Shown in pieces: positions 30,383-40,358 of a stretch of DNA of 64,000 nt; positions within the stretch are counted from its first letter, which is position 1, and the number at the start of each line of letters is the position of its first letter. This DNA comes from Bacteroidia bacterium (GTDB lineage Bacteria > Bacteroidota > Bacteroidia > UBA4408): contig JADLFI010000004.1 in the NCBI GenBank assembly GCA_020845635.1, positions 124,001 to 188,000 of the forward strand, in the 5' to 3' direction. The translations under genes were made by a program, and so were the position numbers. The notes under the pieces were generated by a model. It was not told where the DNA came from. It ran no database searches and was given only the letters and a program-made list of their open reading frames with translations.

Positions 30383-32563
30383 ATGAAAAACCTAAGATTA
30401 TTTATTTTATTGCTATTAGTCAGCCCTTTAGCTTTATTTGCGCAAAGCCCTGATTTTAAGAAGAGGTTCAGCGATGCAGAGTATCACCTTCAATTTAGAA
30501 ACTATACGGAGGCTTTGCCAATTTATGTTGAATTGGCCAATGCTGATGTAAATAATGCTAACGTTGCATACAAAGCCGGTTTTTGTTATCTAAACGTTTC
30601 AGGTGATAAGTCAAGGGCTATTCCATACCTAGAAAGAGCAGCAGCAAATACTTCCAAAAATTACCAGGAGTTTTCGGCTAGCGAGAGTAAGGCTCCAGAA
30701 ATTGCTGTTTTCGATTTAGCTACAGCCTATCAAATTGATATGCAGTTTGAAAAAGCCGAAGCACAGTTTACCAAATACAAAGGAATGGTAGGCGCTAAGA
30801 ACAAAGAATTGTTAGCCGAAATTGATCGCCATATTGCCATGTGTCAATTTGGAGCCGCAGCGGTAAAGAAGCCTGTAAATGTTACTATCGAAAATTTAGG
30901 TACTTCTATTAACACCAAGTATCCTGAATACGAAGCTTTCTTAACTCCGGATGAATCATCTATTATTTTTAACTCTAAACGTGAGGGTTTTGGAAATTAT
31001 CAAAATATTGATGGGACTTTTTTCGAAAGTGCTTTTATTTCAAATGAGATAAATGGCAAATGGAGTGAGCCTGTTTTATTAAGTCCGAATATTAACGTTG
31101 ATGAAAATGATGCCGTGGTAGGAATTTCAGCTGACGGTACAATGATTCTTTGCTGGCAAGATGAAAAATTAAACGGGAATATTTTTATTTCTGAAGCCAA
31201 AGGTGAATCTTGGAATACTCCGGTTGAATTAGGAGCTAACATTAACTCTAAAGCTGTAGAAAGAGGTGCATGCTTAACTCCTGATGGTAATACTATGTTT
31301 TTTGTAAGTGACAGAAAAGGTGGTTTGGGTGGAACTGATATTTATCGTTCAGAGAAAAACGCTAACGGTGTTTGGGGACCTGCTATTAATTTAGGTAATA
31401 CTATTAATACTCCTTTTGATGAAATTAACCCGGTAATGTCCATTGATGGTAAAACGTTATATTTCTCATCAAACGGACATGAAACAATGGGTGGTTTTGA
31501 TATTGTTATGGCATCTTATAATGCTGATGATAAATCTTTTGGAAATGTTACCAATCTTGGTTATCCAATAAACTCAACAGATGACGAAATATCATATTAC
31601 CCTACCTTAAGTGGAAAACATGCTTATTATGCAGCTACACGAAAGGAAGGTCAAGGTGATTTAGATTTATATAAAATAACCTTTAACGACAAGGCTTTAG
31701 CTCCTATGACCGTGTTCTCAGGAAAAGTTATTAATAATGTTGACCCTGAAGCTACAGTTTTCCCTCCAATTGTTGCTACTGTTACTCAAATTGGTGGAGC
31801 AGGAAGCTCAAAAACCTATAATGGAAATTATAATACCGGAAAAGTTAAGTTTTCAATGCTACCTGGTTCAAAGTACTCTGTAAAAGTTGAGGTTGATGGC
31901 GTTGAAAAGTTTAAGGAAGATTTTGATTTAACTTCAGCAAACAAATTTGAAGAAGTTAACCGTGATATTTATATGAAGGCAATTGGTGAAACTCCTGAGC
32001 AAAAGGCTGCTCGCGAAGCTGCTGAGTTAGCTGCTGCTGAAGCTAAAGCTAAAGCTGCTGCAGAAGCTGCTGCTGAGGCTGAAAAATTAGCTGCTGAAGA
32101 GAAAGCTAAGGAAGAAGCATGGAAAAAAGATCCTAAGAATAAAGGAAAAGAATATGTTGGTAAAAAAGATCCAAAATCATTACCTGAAGCCCCTGCCGAG
32201 TTTAAAACCTACTTTAAATACAACAAAACTGCTATTGACGGTACAAACAAAGACTTTATGCAGTTTATGAAACAATTAACTGCAATGGTTAAGGCTGGAC
32301 AATCTGTAACCGTGGTTATTGAAGCTAGTGCCTCAAAAGTGCCAACCGCCAAATATGGAACCAACGAAGCTTTAGCAACTAAACGTGGAAATGATGCAAA
32401 AGCAAAAATTGAATCTATGTTAAAACAAAGAGGAGCTGATGTTTCAAAAGTAACCTTTGAGCCGGTTAATGGTATAGTTGGAGGTCCTGAATATAACAAG
32501 GATTTCAACGAAAGAAGAACCGAATATGAGAAGTATCAGTATGTTGATATCTCAGTGAAGTAA
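30383..32563 (+). CDS. PorE-like OmpA-family protein (TPR, PD40 propeller, CRD, OmpA)
   Basis: 726 residues. The order is: signal peptide (LLLLVSPLALFAQ); TPR repeats (about 25-150); a PD40/WD40-like beta-propeller (FLTPDESSIIFNS, GISADGTMILCW, CLTPDGNTMFFVSDRKGG, VMSIDGKTLYFSSNG, about 175-430); a carboxypeptidase-regulatory-like domain (about 445-530); an Ala/Glu/Lys helical linker (about 535-590); and a diverged OmpA-like C-terminus (ATKRGNDAKAKI). This is the layout of the T9SS periplasmic protein PorE and its relatives. In the OmpA part the usual peptidoglycan-contacting TD motif is not evident. Peptidoglycan anchoring is inferred from layout. Confidence 0.8.
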   Translation: MKNLRLFILLLLVSPLALFAQSPDFKKRFSDAEYHLQFRNYTEALPIYVELANADVNNANVAYKAGFCYLNVSGDKSRAIPYLERAAANTSKNYQEFSASESKAPEIAVFDLATAYQIDMQFEKAEAQFTKYKGMVGAKNKELLAEIDRHIAMCQFGAAAVKKPVNVTIENLGTSINTKYPEYEAFLTPDESSIIFNSKREGFGNYQNIDGTFFESAFISNEINGKWSEPVLLSPNINVDENDAVVGISADGTMILCWQDEKLNGNIFISEAKGESWNTPVELGANINSKAVERGACLTPDGNTMFFVSDRKGGLGGTDIYRSEKNANGVWGPAINLGNTINTPFDEINPVMSIDGKTLYFSSNGHETMGGFDIVMASYNADDKSFGNVTNLGYPINSTDDEISYYPTLSGKHAYYAATRKEGQGDLDLYKITFNDKALAPMTVFSGKVINNVDPEATVFPPIVATVTQIGGAGSSKTYNGNYNTGKVKFSMLPGSKYSVKVEVDGVEKFKEDFDLTSANKFEEVNRDIYMKAIGETPEQKAAREAAELAAAEAKAKAAAEAAAEAEKLAAEEKAKEEAWKKDPKNKGKEYVGKKDPKSLPEAPAEFKTYFKYNKTAIDGTNKDFMQFMKQLTAMVKAGQSVTVVIEASASKVPTAKYGTNEALATKRGNDAKAKIESMLKQRGADVSKVTFEPVNGIVGGPEYNKDFNERRTEYEKYQYVDISVK

Positions 32564-32580
32564 TTCATTAAAGATTAATA

Positions 32581-32624
32581 TAAACAAAGAAGCCTGTCGG
32601 AATTCCGACAGGCTTCTTTGTTTA
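32581..32624. terminator. Hairpin terminator after PorE-like gene
   Basis: A 20-base perfectly paired stem (AAGCCTGTCGG / CCGACAGGCTT core) with an AATT loop, A-rich before and T-rich after. It lies 18 bases beyond the stop and can act in both directions. Confidence 0.92.
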
Positions 32625-32891
32625 ACCTATATTCTTTGAGTTACAGTACCCATATATGAATAACCAGGTTTCGGTTATTTTTGCTATTTCGTGTCGGGAT
32701 TGTTAATGCTAGAGGTAGAGGTAATGCTTAAATTGTTCAATAAGTCATTTAAGAACTTTTATCCTTACCTTTTAATGAGCTATTTGCATATTTACAACTA
32801 ATCCTATGGCACAAAGAATTGTTCCATTAATATGATATTTGAATAAATACCCCAAAGGGTAAAGCGAAAGAATAATAGGAGTAATTATTAT
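32625..32891. other. Intergenic spacer, nothing recognised
   Basis: About 270 bases between the terminator and the lepA stop. I see no ORF with family motifs, no tRNA-like structure and no second hairpin. Confidence 0.5.
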
Positions 32892-34679
32892 TTAGTTTAG
32901 CTTTAGCACAGCCATAAATGCCTGTTGAGGTATTTCAACACTACCTACCTGACGCATTCTTTTCTTTCCTTCCTTTTGCTTTTCAAGTAATTTTCTTTTA
33001 CGTGAAATATCTCCACCATAACACTTAGCTGTTACATCTTTTCTTAAGGCTCTAATTGTTTCGCGAGCTATAATTTTGGCTCCAATGGCTGCTTGAATAG
33101 GTATTTCAAACTGTTGCCTAGGTATTAGTTCTTTTAGTTTTTCACAAATCTTTTTCCCGAAATCGTAGGCGTTATCACGGTGTATAAGGGCTGATAAGGC
33201 ATCTACAGGCTCACTGTTTAGTAATATATCTAACTTAACCAAATGTGAAGGTTTATATCCAATTGGGCTATAGTCAAAAGACGCATAACCTTTTGAAATT
33301 GTTTTTAAACGATCATAAAAATCAAACACAATTTCACCTAATGGCATATCAAACTGGAGTTCAACTCTATCAGTGGTTAAATATACCTGATTTTTCAGTT
33401 CTCCTCTTTTATTAATACACAAGGTCATAATGCTTCCTACAAACTCTGACTTAGTAATAATTTGTGCTTTAATATACGGCTCTTCAACCCTGTCCAGTTT
33501 ACTTACATCTGGCAGGTCTGAAGGGTTATTTACAATGACTAATTCGTTACGTGTTGTATAGGCATGGTAACTTACGTTAGGAACGGTAGTAATAACGGTC
33601 ATATTAAACTCCCTTTCCAGTCGTTCTTGTATGATTTCCATATGTAACATCCCCAAAAAGCCACATCGGAAACCAAAACCCAATGCGGCACTCGATTCAG
33701 GTTCCCAAGTTAAAGAAGCATCGTTCAGTTGGAGTTTTTCCATACTATATCGCAGTTCTTCAAAGTCTTCAGTATCTACAGGGTAGATGCCGGCAAACAC
33801 CATTGGTTTAACATCTTCAAAGCCTTGAATTGCGGTATTGCAAGGGCGAGCAACTTGGGTAATGGTATCACCTACTTTTACTTCTTTTGCCGTTTTTATT
33901 CCCGAAATAATGTAGCCTACGTCACCAGTTCTAATCTCTTTTTTTGGCTCCTGTTTTAATTTTAAGATACCTACTTCTTCTGCATAATACTCTTTTCCGG
34001 TGTTTACAAATTTTACAAAGTCTCCTTTATTAATACACCCATTTACAACCTTAAAGTAGGCAATAACTCCTCTAAAACTATTAAAAACACTATCAAAGAT
34101 AAGTGCCTGTAAAGGTGCATCAGGATTGCCTTTGGGGGCGGGCACTCGGGCTACTATGGCTTTTAATATTTCATGTACTCCTTGGCCGGTTTTGCCTGAT
34201 GCTGCTAGTATTTCTTCTCGTCTGCATCCTAAAAGGTCAACAATTTGATCTTTTACCTCCTCCGGGTTAGCACTTGGCAAATCTATTTTATTTAATATAG
34301 GAATAATTTCTAAATCGTTTTCTAAGGCTAAATATAAATTACTGATAGTTTGTGCCTGAATACCTTGTGCTGCGTCAACAATAAGTAAGGCTCCCTCGCA
34401 TGCAGCTATGGAGCGCGAAACTTCGTATGAAAAGTCAACGTGACCAGGGGTGTCAATAAGGTTTAGAATGTATTTTTTGTGGTCTAACTCATAATCCATT
34501 TGTATAGCGTGACTCTTAATAGTTATGCCACGTTCACGCTCTAAGTCCATATCATCAAGTAATTGACTCTGCAAATCACGTTGTGAAACAGTATTGGTAT
34601 ATTCCAACAATCGGTCTGCCAAGGTACTTTTACCGTGGTCTATATGTGCTATAATACAAAAATTCCTGATATTTTCCAT
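32892..34679 (-). CDS. lepA: Elongation factor 4 (LepA)
   Basis: 595 residues, the family's usual length. The GTPase domain shows [23 protein letters not shown] and [13 protein letters not shown]. The LepA-specific C-terminal domain is present ([17 protein letters not shown] near the end). EF4 binds stalled ribosomes and can back-translocate them. The ATG start at 34679 directly precedes the first conserved residues ([18 protein letters not shown]). It is transcribed leftward with its own likely promoter and is separated from the upstream ctpA by about 140 bases. Confidence 0.97.
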   Translation of the reverse strand: MENIRNFCIIAHIDHGKSTLADRLLEYTNTVSQRDLQSQLLDDMDLERERGITIKSHAIQMDYELDHKKYILNLIDTPGHVDFSYEVSRSIAACEGALLIVDAAQGIQAQTISNLYLALENDLEIIPILNKIDLPSANPEEVKDQIVDLLGCRREEILAASGKTGQGVHEILKAIVARVPAPKGNPDAPLQALIFDSVFNSFRGVIAYFKVVNGCINKGDFVKFVNTGKEYYAEEVGILKLKQEPKKEIRTGDVGYIISGIKTAKEVKVGDTITQVARPCNTAIQGFEDVKPMVFAGIYPVDTEDFEELRYSMEKLQLNDASLTWEPESSAALGFGFRCGFLGMLHMEIIQERLEREFNMTVITTVPNVSYHAYTTRNELVIVNNPSDLPDVSKLDRVEEPYIKAQIITKSEFVGSIMTLCINKRGELKNQVYLTTDRVELQFDMPLGEIVFDFYDRLKTISKGYASFDYSPIGYKPSHLVKLDILLNSEPVDALSALIHRDNAYDFGKKICEKLKELIPRQQFEIPIQAAIGAKIIARETIRALRKDVTAKCYGGDISRKRKLLEKQKEGKKRMRQVGSVEIPQQAFMAVLKLN

Positions 34680-34686
34680 AAGTGCG

Positions 34687-34718
34687 CAAAAATAATCAGA
34701 AAATTGAATTGCCGCAAT
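34687..34718 (-). promoter_or_regulatory. Probable lepA promoter
   Basis: On the minus strand ATTG (34715-34718), a 20-base spacer and TATTTTTG (34687-34694) fit the Bacteroidota consensus with one -33 mismatch. The -7 element ends seven bases before the lepA ATG, so the mRNA would be nearly leaderless. Confidence 0.5.
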
Positions 34719-34820
34719 CTTGTATTATAATTGTTATATGAAATTACTAATTTTAAAGTTTTTAGAGTTCGATGGTAAAATTTATTGCGGGTAAATATTG
34801 TCTGTAAGATTCATTTTTGA

Positions 34821-36590
34821 CTATTCATCACCCATAGGTTCATCTTTAGAGTCTTCTTTCTGTACTATTATTTCTGTGGTGTCTTTAATAGGTTTGCCTA
34901 TTGTTTTATAGCCTCCTTCTCCTTTAAGTATGGCGGCATATTCTATGTTGTTTTGTAGTACTTTTAATGCTTCTCTAATATCATCATCATATTTAAATGA
35001 TGATTCAATACGCCCACTTTGGTAATAATATCTACTACATATTTCAGACTCTAATAATTGTTTAATTTCAGACTGATGGGTATAAATATCTTTCTTTTTC
35101 TGACTCTCAATAATAGCCTTTATTTTCTCGTAATCGGTAGTAACATTAGCAAAATATTTTTCATTTTTCGAAATTTTCTCTAATTCGGCAAGTTGCGTTT
35201 CACTACCTACACTAAATTCAAAATTAGATTTTTCAACATATTTAATAAAGTCATTATATACTGCATCACTTATACTAAAGACCTTGGATTGAGGAATGGT
35301 GTTATTCTTAAACCTAAACTCGGTAGCGTAATTAAATATGATATTTTTTTGTAATAAGGAAAAAGATATCATATGAAACTCCGGTGTTTTTACTAAAATG
35401 TCAGGATATATACCACTTCCGTCATAAATACTTCTGTTATTTGGAGTTTTAAATTCAGTAATTAATGAATCGGCTATCTTCACCACCGAACCATCTTTTT
35501 TACGGTGTGTATAATCAAGGCTCTGGATGCAACGTCCGCTAGGGGTGTAGTATTTGGCAATGGTTACTTTCAGTAATGTATTATATGATGTACTTAATGT
35601 TTGTTGAACTAATCCTTTTCCAAACGTACGTTCTCCAATGATAACTCCACGGTCGGTATCTTGTATGGCTCCGGCTACAATTTCAGAAGCAGAAGCAGAG
35701 TTGTTGTCAACAAGTACTACCAACGGAATTTCTGCGTCAATAGGATTATTACTGGCTCTGTACTCAACATCATTAGATTTTATTTTACCCTTTTGTGAAA
35801 CAATAAGTGTATTTTTGGGAACAAATAAGTTTACAATTTTTACCGCCTCTTGAAGTATTCCGCCTCCGTTTCCCCTTAAATCAAGTACCAACGATTTTAT
35901 CTTTTCTTTTTCTTTTAGTTGAATAAATGCATTCTTTACTTCTGCCGAACAATTATCTAAAAACTTATCAAGTTTAATATAGCCCATATCATTTCCAATA
36001 ATGCCAAAGTAGGATACATTATTTACTTTTATTTCCTGGCGGGTAATGGTTTTTGTAAGAGGTTCTTTTTGTCCTAAACGTTGCACGGTAACTTTTACCG
36101 TTGTGTTAACCGGGCCTTTTAATAGGGAAGTTGTTTCTTCAACATTTTTATTTGTGATATCCAGATTGTTAATTTTTAGAATAACATCACCGGCCATCAA
36201 ATCGGCTTGTTGGGCGGGCGAGCCAAAGTAAGGCTCTGCTATAACAACCGAACCATTTTGTGTTTGCACCAAGGCGCCAATACCTGCATACTCTTGACTT
36301 AGGTGCGACCTTTTATAATCTTCTATTTCTTCTTCAGCAATATACTCGGTGTATGGGTCAAGAGACTCTAACATTCCGTCTATCCCTTTGCGAATTAATT
36401 TTTCGGGTTTTATTTCGTCAACATAACTGGCATTTAACTCTCTAAACAGGGTAACAAATATGTCAATGTTTTTAGAGATTTCAAACACATTATCATTTGA
36501 AAAGGCAAAGAATAGTACTGAACTGAATACTATGGTTAGGGCAATAAGTTTGTTCCTAAATTTTTTCATATATCTGTACAATTTCTGCAT
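34821..36590 (-). CDS. S41-family C-terminal processing peptidase
   Basis: About 589 residues. One N-terminal membrane or signal segment (ALTIVFSSVLFFAFS) is followed by a PDZ domain (about 95-180; AGDVILKINNLDITNKNVEE). The S41 protease core has LVLDLRGNGGG, catalytic Ser in NSASASEIVAGAIQD and catalytic Lys in ERTFGKGLVQQ. The extended C-terminus (about 400-589) is acidic at its end. Such proteases cleave periplasmic C-termini, including lipoprotein and cell-wall-enzyme targets. The track's TTG at 36611 overlaps a -7 promoter box, so ATG at 36590, or 36569 (MKKFRNKL), is better. It follows the alpha/beta hydrolase at about 70-90 bases. Confidence 0.9.
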   Translation of the reverse strand: MQKLYRYMKKFRNKLIALTIVFSSVLFFAFSNDNVFEISKNIDIFVTLFRELNASYVDEIKPEKLIRKGIDGMLESLDPYTEYIAEEEIEDYKRSHLSQEYAGIGALVQTQNGSVVIAEPYFGSPAQQADLMAGDVILKINNLDITNKNVEETTSLLKGPVNTTVKVTVQRLGQKEPLTKTITRQEIKVNNVSYFGIIGNDMGYIKLDKFLDNCSAEVKNAFIQLKEKEKIKSLVLDLRGNGGGILQEAVKIVNLFVPKNTLIVSQKGKIKSNDVEYRASNNPIDAEIPLVVLVDNNSASASEIVAGAIQDTDRGVIIGERTFGKGLVQQTLSTSYNTLLKVTIAKYYTPSGRCIQSLDYTHRKKDGSVVKIADSLITEFKTPNNRSIYDGSGIYPDILVKTPEFHMISFSLLQKNIIFNYATEFRFKNNTIPQSKVFSISDAVYNDFIKYVEKSNFEFSVGSETQLAELEKISKNEKYFANVTTDYEKIKAIIESQKKKDIYTHQSEIKQLLESEICSRYYYQSGRIESSFKYDDDIREALKVLQNNIEYAAILKGEGGYKTIGKPIKDTTEIIVQKEDSKDEPMGDE

Positions 36591-36608
36591 TTTTTTTATG
36601 ATAAGATT

Positions 36609-36637
36609 CAAAGGTAAATAAAACTTTATGATTCAAA
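36609..36637 (-). promoter_or_regulatory. Probable promoter of S41 peptidase
   Basis: On the minus strand TTTG (36634-36637), a 17-base spacer and TACCTTTG (36609-36616). It rules against the TTG start at 36611, which would lie within the -7 box. Confidence 0.5.
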
Positions 36638-36681
36638 TGTTTATTTTAGCTTTTTAACGATTAGAAATATAAAAAAATTCA

Positions 36682-37482
36682 TTAATTATTTATAAAGTTC
36701 CGAATTAAGCTACTTAGTTTTTCAGGGGTCTCTAAGTTAATTGTATGACCGCAATGTTCAATAATTTCAAGTTTAGAACCACTAATAGCTTGTTGAACGG
36801 CTTGCGCAAAGAAAACCGGAAACAATAAGTCATTTCTGCCCTGAATTATTAAAGTGGGGCAGGTAATTGAAGCCATCTCTTTTAAATAATTATCGCGCTC
36901 TTCTGTAGCCTGCATAAGTTTTAGAATAGAATCGGGGTGAGGTTGTAATTCTTTCCTCATTCCTTTTAGGGTTTCGATAGGAATAAAAGGATTGTCAAAA
37001 TACGAATTACCTAAAACAAAGGGCAGCATCACATCAAGCAATAGCTCATATCCTCCGGTTTTAAGTGCATTTTTCCACGATAGTTCAATAGATTTGTATA
37101 AAGGTGTTTTATGGCCAAATGTGCTGATGAGGATAAGCTTATCAAGTACATGAGGATAGTTTACTGCCAAATGTTGTGAAACCAAACTGCCATAGGAGAT
37201 GCCGACCAAAATAATTTTTTGCCTGACAACCGTATTGATAAACCCAAATACATTAAGTGCATGATCGTTAAAACTGAGATACTCTTTTGGAGCCGATGAT
37301 TGCCCCTGAAATACCAAATCTAGCAAATAAATATGATAGTCTTTTAGCAATGGCTGAATGGTCATATTCCATGCTATTGTTGTTTGTGTTAGACCATTTA
37401 GAAATAATATTTTATGAGGCGATTGTTCGTTTCCTTTTGATTCATAATATATTTTTTGTTGGTCGTGCGTTGTAAAAAACAT
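36682..37482 (-). CDS. Alpha/beta hydrolase
   Basis: 266 residues. The nucleophile elbow is LVGISYGSLVSQH (Ser near 100). The acid is in LIIQGRNDLLFP near residue 217, and the His is in IEHCGHTINLETPEKL near 243, completing the triad. An oxyanion-loop candidate is LNGLTQTTIAWN. There is no signal peptide, so it is cytoplasmic. The fold hydrolyses esters, thioesters or lactones, and the substrate cannot be assigned. It starts eight bases after the ABC ATPase gene and forms the tail of the lipid A operon, which hints at lipid or acyl metabolism, but that is inference. Confidence 0.85.
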   Translation of the reverse strand: MFFTTHDQQKIYYESKGNEQSPHKILFLNGLTQTTIAWNMTIQPLLKDYHIYLLDLVFQGQSSAPKEYLSFNDHALNVFGFINTVVRQKIILVGISYGSLVSQHLAVNYPHVLDKLILISTFGHKTPLYKSIELSWKNALKTGGYELLLDVMLPFVLGNSYFDNPFIPIETLKGMRKELQPHPDSILKLMQATEERDNYLKEMASITCPTLIIQGRNDLLFPVFFAQAVQQAISGSKLEIIEHCGHTINLETPEKLSSLIRNFINN

Positions 37483-37490
37483 AATAATAT

Positions 37491-38114
37491 TTATTTAAAT
37501 TCTTCCGTGTTTATTTGCTCTTTACATATTTGATACTCGTAATGTAAATGATTACTACAAATAATAATGAGCTTTTCGGCAGCATATTCATTAAGCATTT
37601 GCTGATACCAGTCAATAGCCTTTGCATCCAAGTTGGAGCATGGCTCATCAAGAAATAAGAAAGGGCAATCGGCCAAGATGGCCAATGTTAATTTAAGTCT
37701 TTGTTTCATCCCCGATGAGAAAACTTTTATTTGTTTTTTCGCTGAATGACTTAGTCCGCTGAGGTCTAGAATATCATTTGATGTATATTGATTAAGGAAG
37801 GGTTTAAATTTTTGTTGAAATTGAATATTTTCTATACAAGTAAATTCTTCAATGAGTTCAAGATAGGGTGCGGCATAGCTTATATGTTTATATACAGATG
37901 CCGGTTCAATTTTCTTTTGATGAATAAGATATTCGAGTTTTCCTTTGCCGGCTTGCATATATGCCGAGATTATTTTAAGCAGGGTAGATTTCCCCGATCC
38001 GTTACCACCTAAAATTACACAGGGTTTATCAGAGGTAAAATGATGGTTAAAATTTTTAATAATCCATTCCGTTCCAAATTTTTTCCCTATATCAGTAGCA
38101 ATAATCTCTATCAT
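37491..38114 (-). CDS. Stand-alone ABC transporter ATP-binding protein
   Basis: 207 residues, short for a full cassette. Walker A is GGNGSGKSTLLKIISAY (about 35-51), the signature VFSSGMKQRLKLTLAIL and Walker B FLFLDEPCSNLD. The switch histidine region reads IICSNHLHYEYQ. No permease gene is adjacent, so its membrane partner must be encoded elsewhere or it acts alone. It sits 12 bases after lpxA and eight bases before the hydrolase, within the lipid A operon. The signature SSGMKQR resembles CcmA- or GldA-like export ATPases, but I would not name it. Confidence 0.82.
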   Translation of the reverse strand: MIEIIATDIGKKFGTEWIIKNFNHHFTSDKPCVILGGNGSGKSTLLKIISAYMQAGKGKLEYLIHQKKIEPASVYKHISYAAPYLELIEEFTCIENIQFQQKFKPFLNQYTSNDILDLSGLSHSAKKQIKVFSSGMKQRLKLTLAILADCPFLFLDEPCSNLDAKAIDWYQQMLNEYAAEKLIIICSNHLHYEYQICKEQINTEEFK

Positions 38115-38126
38115 AAAAACAATAGG

Positions 38127-38906
38127 TTAAGGCAAGTTACCACGCATAATGCCGTTAACACTTTCTTTAATAAATGTTATTATTTGTTCTTTTTCCGGAA
38201 TTTGTGGTGCTTCGTGTTCAACAATAGTCAATGCGTTAGTAACATTGTATCCTCTAACATAGATGGTACGATAAATATCTTCAATAATAAGAACTGTTTC
38301 TGGTGAAAATCCTCTACGTCTTAATCCTACAGCGTTAATACCTACATACGATAAAGGCTCTCGTGCAGCTTTTACAAAAGGCGGTACATTTTTTCGTACT
38401 AAAGTACCTCCGGTAATAAAGGCATGAGCACCAATACGTACAAACTGTTGCACAGCTACCAAGCCCTCAAGTATTGCATGATCGTCAATAGTTACATGCC
38501 CTGCCAAATTTACCGTGTTTGCTAAAATAACATTATTTCCTACAATACAATCGTGAGCCACGTGAACATAGGCCATGATTAAACAATTGCTTCCTACACT
38601 AGTTTTCATTCGGTCAGATGTACCGCGGTTTATAGTAACACATTCTCTTATAGTGGTATTGCTGCCAACCTCTGCAGTAGTAATTTCTCCTTTATATTTT
38701 AAATCTTGTGGAATAGCGCTAATTACAGCACCGGGAAATATTTTACAATCATTACCTATTCGTGCTCCATCCATGATGGTTACATTAGGTCCTATCCATA
38801 CATTATCACCAATAATAACATCATCATATATAGTAGTAAAAGGGCCTATTTCAACATTGCTGCCTATTTTTGCTTGGGGTGATACAAAAGCGTTTGGATG
38901 AATCAT
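38127..38906 (-). CDS. lpxA: Acyl-ACP--UDP-N-acetylglucosamine O-acyltransferase LpxA
   Basis: 259 residues with the left-handed beta-helix of hexapeptide repeats through about residue 185 (IGSNVEIGPFTTI, IGDNVWIGPNVTI and so on). The catalytic His lies in MAYVHVAHDCIVGNN, and the C-terminal helical domain begins after GLRRRGFSPE. LpxA adds the first 3-hydroxyacyl chain to UDP-GlcNAc at the start of lipid A synthesis. The start is ATG at 38906 (MIHPNAFVSPQAKIG), as in homologues. lpxC/fabZ precedes it by 32 bases. Confidence 0.96.
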   Translation of the reverse strand: MIHPNAFVSPQAKIGSNVEIGPFTTIYDDVIIGDNVWIGPNVTIMDGARIGNDCKIFPGAVISAIPQDLKYKGEITTAEVGSNTTIRECVTINRGTSDRMKTSVGSNCLIMAYVHVAHDCIVGNNVILANTVNLAGHVTIDDHAILEGLVAVQQFVRIGAHAFITGGTLVRKNVPPFVKAAREPLSYVGINAVGLRRRGFSPETVLIIEDIYRTIYVRGYNVTNALTIVEHEAPQIPEKEQIITFIKESVNGIMRGNLP

Positions 38907-38938
38907 ACGATTTATTTTTTTATTTTTGAACGATGCAA

Positions 38939-40336
38939 TTATTTTGTTTTTACAATTTGAGCAAGCATTTCGGCCTCCATTACTGATTTTCCGGCTACAT
39001 AGGCTTGTCCTCTCATATTACATAGGCCTCTTCGTATTGGCGAAATTAAATCAAGTTTAAACACAACACTATCGCCAGGAACTACTTTTTGTTTAAATCT
39101 TACATTGTCAATTTTTAAGAAGTAAGTTAGGTAATTTTCAGGATCCGGAACTGTTTTTAAAACAAGTACACCTCCCGTTTGTGCCATAGCCTCAATAAGT
39201 AATACACCCGGCATTACCGGTTCGTCCGGGAAATGCCCTTGAAAGAAATATTCGTTCATTGTTACATTTTTTACCCCTACCACATGTTTATCCGAAAGTT
39301 CAATAATTTTATCAATTAATAAAAACGGAAAGCGGTGAGGTAACAATTTCATTATTTCCTGCACATTATACAAGGCAGGTGTATTGGGGTCATAAACTTT
39401 TTCTTCAGCTTTTTTATTGATTTTACCTTTTGCCAGCTCTTTTATCATTTTAGCAAAGGCTACATTGGCGGCATGCCCGGGGCGGGCAGCTAAAATATGC
39501 CCTTTAATAGGCATACCTACCAAAGCCAAATCACCAACAATATCGAGCAATTTATGGCGTGCCGGTTCGTTTTGATGATGTAAAGTAGTATTATTGAGTA
39601 CTCCTTTACCTTGAACTTTTACTGTGGGTTTATTAAATATTTTTGCTAAATGATCAAGTTTGGCTTGTTCTATATCTCTGTCAACAATAACTATGGCATT
39701 GTTTAAATCTCCACCTTTAATTAGGTTGTGTTGCAAGAGTTGCTCCAATTCGTGCAAAAAAACAAAAGTACGACATTCAGAAATGCCACTATTAAACTCA
39801 CCTATATGATACATTGAAGCGTGTTGCGTTCCTAAAATAGGAGAGTTGTAATCAACCATTACGGTAATTCTATAATCCTCAGATGGCACAGCCAACATTT
39901 CAGATTTTTTTACAGGGTCTTCGTAAGTTAAGGTTGAGTCAAAAACAAAATATTTACGTTCCGCATCTTGTTCTATTATTCCTATATTTTCAATTGCATC
40001 AACAAAGGGTTTTGAACTTCCATCCATTATAGGAATTTCAGGGCCCGAAATGTCTATCATGGCATTATCAACTTGTGTTCCTACCAAGGCAGCCAAAACA
40101 TGCTCAATAGTACTTACTTTTATACCATTTTTTCCTAATGTTGTACCCCTTGAGGTGTCAACTACCAAATCTACATCTGCCTCAATAATGGGTTGTTCAG
40201 GCAAATCAACTCTTTTAAACTTATATCCATGATTTTCGGGAGCCGGATGAATTACCAATTGGGTGTGCGCTCCGGTGTGTAAACCAACGCCTTCAATCTT
40301 TACCGATGATTTTAATGTTCTTTGTTTTTCACTCAT
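38939..40336 (-). CDS. lpxC-fabZ: Bifunctional LpxC deacetylase / FabZ dehydratase
   Basis: 465 residues. About residues 1-300 are LpxC: KSSVKIEGVGLHTG, the zinc ligand in STIEHVLAAL, and HHQNEPARHKLLDIVGDLAL with further zinc and catalytic residues. About 315-465 are FabZ: LLPHRFPFLLIDKI, then FFQGHFPDEPVMPGVL with the catalytic His and Glu further on in LIEAMAQTGG. The fusion is a Bacteroidota hallmark linking the committed lipid A step to 3-hydroxyacyl-ACP dehydration. It lies between lpxD (22 bases upstream) and lpxA. Confidence 0.97.
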   Translation of the reverse strand: MSEKQRTLKSSVKIEGVGLHTGAHTQLVIHPAPENHGYKFKRVDLPEQPIIEADVDLVVDTSRGTTLGKNGIKVSTIEHVLAALVGTQVDNAMIDISGPEIPIMDGSSKPFVDAIENIGIIEQDAERKYFVFDSTLTYEDPVKKSEMLAVPSEDYRITVMVDYNSPILGTQHASMYHIGEFNSGISECRTFVFLHELEQLLQHNLIKGGDLNNAIVIVDRDIEQAKLDHLAKIFNKPTVKVQGKGVLNNTTLHHQNEPARHKLLDIVGDLALVGMPIKGHILAARPGHAANVAFAKMIKELAKGKINKKAEEKVYDPNTPALYNVQEIMKLLPHRFPFLLIDKIIELSDKHVVGVKNVTMNEYFFQGHFPDEPVMPGVLLIEAMAQTGGVLVLKTVPDPENYLTYFLKIDNVRFKQKVVPGDSVVFKLDLISPIRRGLCNMRGQAYVAGKSVMEAEMLAQIVKTK

Positions 40337-40358
40337 ATTTTATAAATTTCAAAAAAAA

